34,688 bases of DNA from Macromonas bipunctata (GTDB lineage Bacteria > Pseudomonadota > Gammaproteobacteria > Burkholderiales > Burkholderiaceae_C): positions 1 through 34,688 of the forward strand of contig NZ_NWBQ01000037.1 of the NCBI RefSeq assembly GCF_002837135.1. Direction: 5' to 3'. The position numbers and the translations under genes are program-made. Of the stretch, positions 30,566-34,688 are shown in pieces; positions within the stretch are counted from its first letter, which is position 1; each line of letters begins with the position of its first letter. The notes under the pieces are model-generated. The model worked only from the letters and a program-made list of their open reading frames with translations. It did no database searches and had not been told where the DNA came from.

Positions 30566-30787
30566 TGGCCGGTATCCGGGCTGACGGAGACAACCTGCAT
30601 CGCCTTCCCAGACGCGCAAACGCGCCCAGTGGCTGGGAGACACAAGCGGGGCATTGCCAACAGCAACACCCGTCCGCTTACCGTTGCGGGGGCAGCGCTG
30701 GTTAGAAAACGGCCCGACAAGGCCAGGTTTTCCTCCAGCTTCCCGTTGAACTGCAGCGCACAGAAACCGCGCCGCGAGCACCAACAG
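30566..30787 (-). promoter_or_regulatory. cobalamin riboswitch upstream of btuB
   Basis: Reading down the minus strand from 30787 the conserved parts come in order: TTGGTGC, AACGGGAAG, a GAAAA-type stretch, AACCAGCGCTGCCCCCGCAA followed by CGGTAAGCGG, then AGCCACTGGG, TCTGGGAAGGC and finally GTCAGCCCGGATACCGGCC near 30585-30567. This is the full cobalamin riboswitch core, which binds adenosylcobalamin (or other cobalamins) and shuts off the downstream genes. Between its end and btuB lie 88 bases with a GC hairpin (30535-30553) that may belong to the expression platform. It would control the whole 13-gene operon. Ends are approximate. Confidence 0.93.
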
Positions 30788-30792
30788 CGCAG

Positions 30793-30798
30793 ATTCTA
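30793..30798 (-). promoter_or_regulatory. candidate -10 box for the riboswitch-btuB operon
   Basis: TAGAAT on the minus strand would start transcription near 30786, just where the riboswitch core begins. No good -35 is seen. Inferred from position. Confidence 0.5.
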
Positions 30799-30847
30799 GC
30801 CGCAGCGGGCCTACACCGGGCTGACGCCCACCCGCAGCGCCAGCCCC

Positions 30848-30853
30848 TACAAT
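30848..30853 (+). promoter_or_regulatory. candidate -10 box of the zapB-like/zapA operon
   Basis: TACAAT ends 9 bases before the ATG of the zapB-like gene, so a start about seven bases downstream would give an almost leaderless mRNA. The same CTACAATG octamer is the -10 region of the 6S RNA gene further on. No clear -35 is visible. Confidence 0.45.
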
Positions 30854-30862
30854 GTGCGCCAA

Positions 30863-31081
30863 ATGGCCGCCCAGACTTACATCGATCAAATCAGCGAGCG
30901 TGTGGAGCGCCTGTTGCAGCGTCACGCCGACCTGCAGCAGCGCAACGCCGCCTTGGAGCAACAACTGCAGCGCGTCACGCAGGAGCGCGACCGGCTGCAG
31001 CAGCAGGCCCAGCAGGCCAGCGTGCGGCTTGAGGCCCTGCTGCGCCGCCTGCCCGCCGCAAGCGCCGGAGACGCCGCGCCA
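30863..31081 (+). CDS. ZapB-like coiled-coil cell division protein
   Basis: The 73-residue protein is a single coiled coil: after MAAQTYIDQISERVERLLQR comes a run of heptads rich in Leu, Gln, Arg and Glu (HADLQQRNAALEQQLQRV and onward) up to LEALLRRLP and a short Ala/Pro tail. Small coiled coils of this kind directly upstream of zapA are annotated as ZapB-like (DUF904/TIGR02449) and are thought to support the FtsZ ring. I chose ATG 30863; a GTG at 30854 in the same frame overlaps the putative -10 box. Its stop overlaps the zapA start (ATGA region 31081-31084). Identity rests on coiled coil plus neighbour. Confidence 0.78.
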
Positions 31082-31407
31082 TGAACGCCGCCACGGCCGC
31101 GCCGCACCGGCAACTCACGGTCTACATCATGGGCCAGACCTACGTGCTGGCCTGCCCGCCCGACGGCGAAGCCGCACTGCAGCAGGCGGTGCAGCGCGTG
31201 GACCGTGTGATGTGCAGCATCCAGGACGCGGGCCGCATACGCACGCGCGACCGCATCAGCGTGCTGGCCGCCATCAACCTGGCGTTCGAGCTGACGCAGG
31301 CCGAGGCCGCCGGGCGCGAAGCCAGCCGCCTGGCCGCGCAGCAGCTGCAGACCGAGGCACAGCTGCAAGCCCTGCTGGCACGCCTGGACGCCGCGCTGGC
31401 CAGCTGA
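31081..31407 (+). CDS. zapA: cell division protein ZapA
   Basis: ZapA binds FtsZ and bundles its filaments at the division site. The 108-residue protein has the N-terminal domain with LTVYIMGQTYVLACPPDGEA and ALQQAVQRVDRVM, then ISVLAAINLAFEL, and a C-terminal coiled coil of about 40 residues (AEAAGREASRLAAQQLQTEA onward), the usual architecture. It is translationally coupled to the ZapB-like gene and is followed by the 6S RNA gene, an order found widely in beta- and gammaproteobacteria. Confidence 0.93.
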   Translation: MNAATAAPHRQLTVYIMGQTYVLACPPDGEAALQQAVQRVDRVMCSIQDAGRIRTRDRISVLAAINLAFELTQAEAAGREASRLAAQQLQTEAQLQALLARLDAALAS

Positions 31408-31423
31408 GTGCCGCGCGCGGCGC

Positions 31424-31429
31424 TACAAT
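31424..31429 (+). promoter_or_regulatory. -10 box of the 6S RNA gene
   Basis: TACAAT lies seven bases before the predicted first base of 6S RNA (31436). It starts 17 bases after the end of zapA, so 6S RNA may also be made by processing of the zapA transcript. Confidence 0.6.
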
Positions 31430-31435
31430 GGGCGC

Positions 31436-31607
31436 GTCTGCCACAGCCGCCGGGCTTTATATTTCCTTGAACCAATGCTCTTTGAGCCCGGGCTTGGTAC
31501 ATTGCGCAGTGGGTGCGATCGTCTCGCGTCAGACGAACCCGAAGCTGCGTTGCCCTCGCCCACCTGAACCCCCGGTTCAGGATGACGGCCCGGCCCTGGT
31601 GGCAGAC
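31436..31607 (+). ncRNA. ssrS: 6S RNA
   Basis: 6S RNA mimics an open promoter and sequesters RNA polymerase with the housekeeping sigma factor in stationary phase. The ends pair as a long closing stem: GTCTGCCAC (31436-31444) with GTGGCAGAC (31599-31607), extended by GCCGGGC/GCCCGGC inside. The 3' half contains CACCTGAACCCCCGGTTCAGG, cut here into CACCTGAACC and CCCGGTTCAG, the same hairpin that marks 6S RNA in E. coli (CACCTTGAACC...GGTTCAAGG). The gene lies immediately downstream of zapA, the conserved location. The total of 172 bases is a little under the common 180. Fine secondary structure of the central bubble was not computed. Confidence 0.9.
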
Positions 31608-31622
31608 ACCCTCATTCCTGTT

Positions 31623-31636
31623 GCGTCAATTGACGC
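31623..31636. repeat. perfect 14-base palindrome downstream of 6S RNA
   Basis: GCGTCAATTGACGC is identical on both strands. As RNA it can fold as a five-pair stem with loop AATT. It is 15 bases past the predicted 6S RNA end and could be a processing hairpin or an operator for the TSUP gene. Confidence 0.55.
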
Positions 31637-31643
31637 TTCACGC

Positions 31644-31680
31644 CGCCGGGCTGCGATTGCACCCGGCGTTGTTGTTTCTG
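31644..31680 (+). terminator. probable terminator after 6S RNA
   Basis: CGCCGGG (31644-31650) pairs with CCCGGCG (31662-31668) around an 11-base loop and is followed by TTGTTGTTTCTG. It is a reasonable terminator for 6S RNA and lies before the TSUP gene. Confidence 0.65.
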
Positions 31681-31718
31681 CCCTGCCCTGCCTTGTTTTT
31701 TTAGGAGCCCTTCAAGCC

Positions 31719-32531
31719 ATGCTGGAACCTGTGTTGATGCTGCAACTGGCGGCGCTGGGGCTGTGTACGGGTTTTCTGGCGGGGCTGCTGGGCATAGGCG
31801 GCGGCATGGTGCTGGTGCCGTTCGTGGCCGCCATCGTGGCCGAGCGCGGCGTGGCGCCCGACCTGGCGATCAAGATGGCCATTGCCACCGCCATGTCCAC
31901 CATCGTGTTCACATCCATCTCCAGCGTGCGCGCGCACCACAAGCGCGGCGCGGTGCGCTGGGATCTGGTGGTGCGGCTCGCACCCGGCATTGTGCTGGGC
32001 GCGGCGGTGGCCAGCCTGGGCATCTTCTCGGTGCTCAAGGGCAGCTGGCTGGCGCTGGTGTTTGCCGGGTTTGTGGGGTTTTCGGCCACGCAGATGCTGC
32101 TGGACAAGAAGCCGGCCCCCACGCGCACCCTGCCCGGCACGCCGGGGCTGCTGGGCGCGGGCGGCGTGATCGGGATGCTGTCGGGGCTGGTGGGCGCGGG
32201 CGGTGGCTTCATCAGCGTGCCGTTCATGACGTGGTGCAACGTGGCCATCCACAACGCGGTGGCCACCAGCGCAGCACTGGGCTTTCCGATTGCGCTGGCC
32301 AACACGGTGGGCTTTGTGCTGGCGGGCCAGGGCGTGGCGGGCCTGCCCGATGGCGCGCTGGGTTATGTGTACCTGCCCGCGCTGGGCGTGATTGCCTGTG
32401 CCAGCGTGCTGATGGCGCCCGTGGGCGTGCGCGCGGCGCACGCGCTGCCGGTCAAGCCGCTCAAGCGCGTTTTTGCGGGCATTCTGTACCTGCTGGCGGC
32501 CTACATGCTGTACCAGGGCCTCAAGGCCTAG
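31719..32531 (+). CDS. TSUP-family (TauE/SafE) membrane permease
   Basis: The 270-residue protein has eight or so membrane segments in two similar halves: LGLCTGFLAGLLGIGGGMVLVP at the start of the first, and VIGMLSGLVGAGGGFISVP at the start of the second. This G.GGG..L.P / G.GGGF..VP pattern in each half defines the TSUP (DUF81) family, which moves sulfur compounds or organic anions, often as sulfite or sulfonate exporters. The substrate is not predictable here and no sulfur gene is nearby. I chose ATG 31719, preceded by AGGAG at 31703-31707; an upstream fusion frame through zapA is not real. Confidence 0.88.
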   Translation: MLEPVLMLQLAALGLCTGFLAGLLGIGGGMVLVPFVAAIVAERGVAPDLAIKMAIATAMSTIVFTSISSVRAHHKRGAVRWDLVVRLAPGIVLGAAVASLGIFSVLKGSWLALVFAGFVGFSATQMLLDKKPAPTRTLPGTPGLLGAGGVIGMLSGLVGAGGGFISVPFMTWCNVAIHNAVATSAALGFPIALANTVGFVLAGQGVAGLPDGALGYVYLPALGVIACASVLMAPVGVRAAHALPVKPLKRVFAGILYLLAAYMLYQGLKA

Positions 32532-32653
32532 AAAAAGCGCAAAAAAACCGAACCGCTTCCCGTAAAGCCCCGCCTTTGCGATTAGCATGCCAAGTCCGTG
32601 CCTGTGGCCCTGCTGCGGGTGCGGCATGTCTCAACCTTACAAGGATTTTCAAC

Positions 32654-32950
32654 ATGGCCACTACCGCAAAAAAAGCCCCCGCCGCCGCGCCTGCCGCCAA
32701 GCGCGCTCCCAGCGCCGCTTTCATGAAGCCGTTGACCCCCAGCGCACAGCTGGCCGCCATCGTGGGCAAGGATCCGCTGCCGCGCACCGAAGTGACCAAA
32801 AAGGCCTAGGCCTACATCAAGGAACACAACCTGCAGGACAGCGCCGACAAGCGCATGATCAACGCCGACGCCAAGCTCAAGGAAATCTTCCAGAAGCCGC
32901 AAGTGTCGATGTTTGAGATGACCAAGCTGCTCAACCAGCACTTGTCCTAA
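32654..32950 (+). pseudogene. SWIB/MDM2-domain protein gene interrupted by one in-frame TAG
   Basis: The frame starts at ATG 32654 with AAGGA about eight bases before, and reads a basic, Ala-rich tail (MATTAKKAPAAAPAAKRAPS) then a SWIB domain: FMKPLTPSAQLAAIVGKD, LPRTEVTKKA, [stop], AYIKEHNLQDSADKRMINAD, AKLKEIFQKPQVSMFEMTKL and LNQHLS. The TAG at 32807-32809 (codon 52) stands where SWIB domains have a conserved tryptophan (KK.W.YIK), so a single TGG to TAG change explains it. Everything after it stays in frame to TAA at 32948-32950, giving 98 codons in all. Such proteins are small DNA-associated factors of unknown role in bacteria. TAG is an ordinary stop in this window (ligA, TSUP). Either a recent nonsense mutation, a base-call error or readthrough. 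Confidence 0.8.
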
Positions 32951-32980
32951 GCCAGACACCACGTCTGCCCTGCATTGGCA

Positions 32981-33006
32981 AACCGACCTTGCGTCGGTTT
33001 TTTTGT
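32981..33006 (+). terminator. terminator after the SWIB gene
   Basis: AACCGAC (32981-32987) pairs with GTCGGTT (32992-32998) around CTTG/C and is followed by TTTTTTG. It separates the SWIB unit from the convergent FimV-like gene. Confidence 0.9.
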
Positions 33007-33038
33007 GCCTGCGTGCTGCGGCTGCGAACGCCCGGACG

Positions 33039-34688
33039 TCAGGGTTGTGGCGGCGTGTGGGGTCGGGGGGGCTGGAAGCCGCCCAGGTCGCCCAGGTCGA
33101 ATTCCAGCGGCGGCAGGTCCAGCGTGGCGCCCTCGGCCGGGCGGGGGGCTGAATCCGGGCCAAGAGTGGGGCTGGGTGTGACTGCAGGTGCAGATTCTCC
33201 GGCAGAGGGTGCTGCCGGGGCGGCCACGGGTGCGCGGCCTGCGTTGCTGCTCATGGGGGTGAAGTCCAGGTCCAGCATGGGCAGTCCGGGGCCGGTGGCC
33301 AAGGCGGGGCTGGGCGCGACGGTGGGTGAGGCCGTCGGGGCTGGGGTGCTCTCGAATTCGTGCACGCTGAGCCAGTCGGACATCTGGATCGCCTCGGGCT
33401 GCGCCAGCGCGTCGGGCACAGCCAAGGGGGCTGCAGCGCTGGCCGGTGGCGCGATGAAAGGCGCTTCGGTGTCCCTGGGCGCGGCAAAGGCCTGTGCGTC
33501 GATGACGGGCAGCGCGGGCATGGCCGCGAGTGTGCTGGTGGCCGCTTCGGGCGGTGTGACGTTGTCGTTGTCGTGCTGAAGCTGGGCGTGGATCTGGCAC
33601 AACCACAGGGCGTCTTCCAGGCTGCGCAGGGTGCGCACTTGCAGCGTGTGGGGCTCGAGCAGGGCTGCGCCCAATGCCTGCAGCGCAGCGGGGCCAGGCC
33701 ACAGCGGCGCGAGTTGCTGCAGGAAGGCGGTGTCGTCCTCCAGCCCGGCGGCGTTGCGCCCGGCCGCCGTGGGCAGCGCGGTGCCGTAATGGTGCTGGTA
33801 CACGTCCTGGGCCTGCGTGCGTGCCACGTCGTCCTGGGCGATGGCGGCCAGCTCTGCCCACCACAGGTAGGGCAGCTCGCTGGCCAGCGGGTGCTGTTCG
33901 ATGAACTGGGCCAGCAGCTCCATGGCGTCGCTGTCCTGGCCCAGGCCTTCCAGGAAGGCGATCTTGTCGGCCAGGTGCAGCAACTCCTCCAGCGTGATGG
34001 CCACGCGCTGCGGCGCGGGCGGCGCGGTGGGGGCTGCAGGGGTGGCGGGTGGCGGCGTGGGGGTGCTGCCGGGTGCGGCGGCGGCCGACAAGGGGGGCAG
34101 TTCGGTGTTGTCCTCGCTGTCTTCCAGCACTTCCAGCCCGCTGACGGCGGTCAGGCCGTGGGGGGGAGCGTCGGGCAGCGGGGTGGGTGCGGGGGTTGGG
34201 GCGCTGCGGGCGTCGTCGTCGCTGGCGGAGGTGGTTTTCTGGCCTGGCATCCACCAGGGTGCGGGTGCGCTGCTGGCGGTGGCGGGTTGGCGGCGGCGCC
34301 AGACCAGCACCAAGGCCCCGGCCAGCACCGCCACCAGTCCGGACAGGCCATACAGCAGCAGCGTGTTTGAGCCTGCGGCACCTGGGCTGTTTTGCGCCTG
34401 CGCCAGCTGGGCGTTGACGAGCTCCATCGAGCGGCGCAGCTGGGCCTGCTCCTCGCGCAGGCGTTGCAGCTGGCGCTGGAGCTGGGCCGCGTCGGTGCCA
34501 CCGCCATCGGTGGCGGGTGCATCGGGCACGGGCGGGCTGCCAGGGTCGGCCGGTGTTGGCTGGGACGTGGCCGCCGGGGTGGTGGGCAGCGTCAGCGGGT
34601 CAAGCTGGAGCCGCCCGCCGTCCGCGCTGGGCGGGGCGGGCAGCTCGGGCAGGGCGTCGGGCACGTTGGGGCGCACGCCGTCGTTATC
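33039..34688 (-). CDS. FimV-like membrane protein, C-terminal part (runs off right edge)
   Basis: The frame is open through the right edge (DNDGVRPNVPD...), so the true start is outside. The visible 549 residues are: a Pro-rich linker, a coiled coil (DAAQLQRQLQRLREEQAQLR and onward), one membrane segment (LLLYGLSGLVAVLAGALVLV followed by WRRRQ), then a long acidic and Pro/Ala-rich cytoplasmic part. The latter includes a helical segment (ITLEELLHLADKIAFLEGLG to AQDVYQHHYG) and ends in short LDLDF, LDLPPLEFDLGDLGGF motifs. Linker, coiled coil, one membrane span, acidic tail with helical repeats is the FimV/HubP plan; such proteins organise cell poles and type IV pili. Low-complexity sequence makes this tentative. 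The N-terminal LysM-like domain, which would decide, is not visible. Confidence 0.55.
   Translation of the reverse strand, partial: DNDGVRPNVPDALPELPAPPSADGGRLQLDPLTLPTTPAATSQPTPADPGSPPVPDAPATDGGGTDAAQLQRQLQRLREEQAQLRRSMELVNAQLAQAQNSPGAAGSNTLLLYGLSGLVAVLAGALVLVWRRRQPATASSAPAPWWMPGQKTTSASDDDARSAPTPAPTPLPDAPPHGLTAVSGLEVLEDSEDNTELPPLSAAAAPGSTPTPPPATPAAPTAPPAPQRVAITLEELLHLADKIAFLEGLGQDSDAMELLAQFIEQHPLASELPYLWWAELAAIAQDDVARTQAQDVYQHHYGTALPTAAGRNAAGLEDDTAFLQQLAPLWPGPAALQALGAALLEPHTLQVRTLRSLEDALWLCQIHAQLQHDNDNVTPPEAATSTLAAMPALPVIDAQAFAAPRDTEAPFIAPPASAAAPLAVPDALAQPEAIQMSDWLSVHEFESTPAPTASPTVAPSPALATGPGLPMLDLDFTPMSSNAGRAPVAAPAAPSAGESAPAVTPSPTLGPDSAPRPAEGATLDLPPLEFDLGDLGGFQPPRPHTPPQP

Noticed and set aside
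30852-32531. Fusion frame joining a zapA shadow, the 6S RNA region and the TSUP permease
   Set aside because: The region before 31719 covers two other genes and a structured RNA; the permease starts at 31719 with its own ribosome-binding site.

Overview
The window looks like chromosomal DNA from a GC-rich betaproteobacterium of the order Burkholderiales, most likely a Comamonadaceae relative. This rests on coding style, the order rpsF-priB-rpsR-rplI-dnaB, a ppsA/ppsR divergent pair, a zapB-like/zapA/6S RNA block, a bluB gene (oxygen-dependent lower-ligand synthesis) and two symporters of types common in that group. The species is not determined.

Layout. 1-258: the end of an IS1380-family insertion sequence that butts against the stop of ligA. 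259-2352: ligA (-). 2518-2592: tRNA-Val(CAC) with its own -10 box and terminator. 2763-5720: dnaB and the rplI-rpsR-priB-rpsF ribosomal/primosomal operon (-). 5757-8178: a VC_2705-type sodium/solute symporter with a frameshifted C-terminus and its DUF4212 small subunit (-). 8214-8552: a self-contained unit for an unrecognised 67-residue protein with a near-consensus promoter. 8617-12009: PEP synthase (-) and its regulatory kinase/phosphorylase PpsR (+). 12075-14572: a cNMP/CBS/DUF294 signalling protein and a DnaQ-like exonuclease (+). 14681-16716: ActP-type acetate symporter with its DUF485 partner (-). 16893-30786: a cobalamin operon of 13 genes (-) behind a cobalamin riboswitch. 30863-31407: zapB-like and zapA (+). 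31436-31607: 6S RNA. 31719-32531: TSUP permease (+). 32654-32950: a SWIB-domain gene interrupted by one in-frame TAG. 33039-34688: a FimV-like membrane protein running off the right edge (-).

The cobalamin block is the functional centre. The riboswitch would shut the operon off when adenosylcobalamin is plentiful. BtuB brings corrinoid across the outer membrane, BtuF/BtuC/BtuD across the inner membrane, CobO adenosylates it, CobB/CbiA and CobQ amidate the ring, the CobD-like enzyme and CbiB make and attach the aminopropanol arm, CobU activates cobinamide, BluB makes dimethylbenzimidazole and CobT activates it. The cobalamin synthase CobS, the final phosphatase and the corrin-ring methylation genes are not in the window. 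An HDOD-domain signalling gene sits between cobQ and cobT.

I did not find a clear new multi-gene system. The best leads are the amber-interrupted SWIB gene, the slipped homopolymer in the symporter, the strongly promoted 67-residue protein, the HDOD gene inside the B12 operon, and several compact regulatory palindromes.
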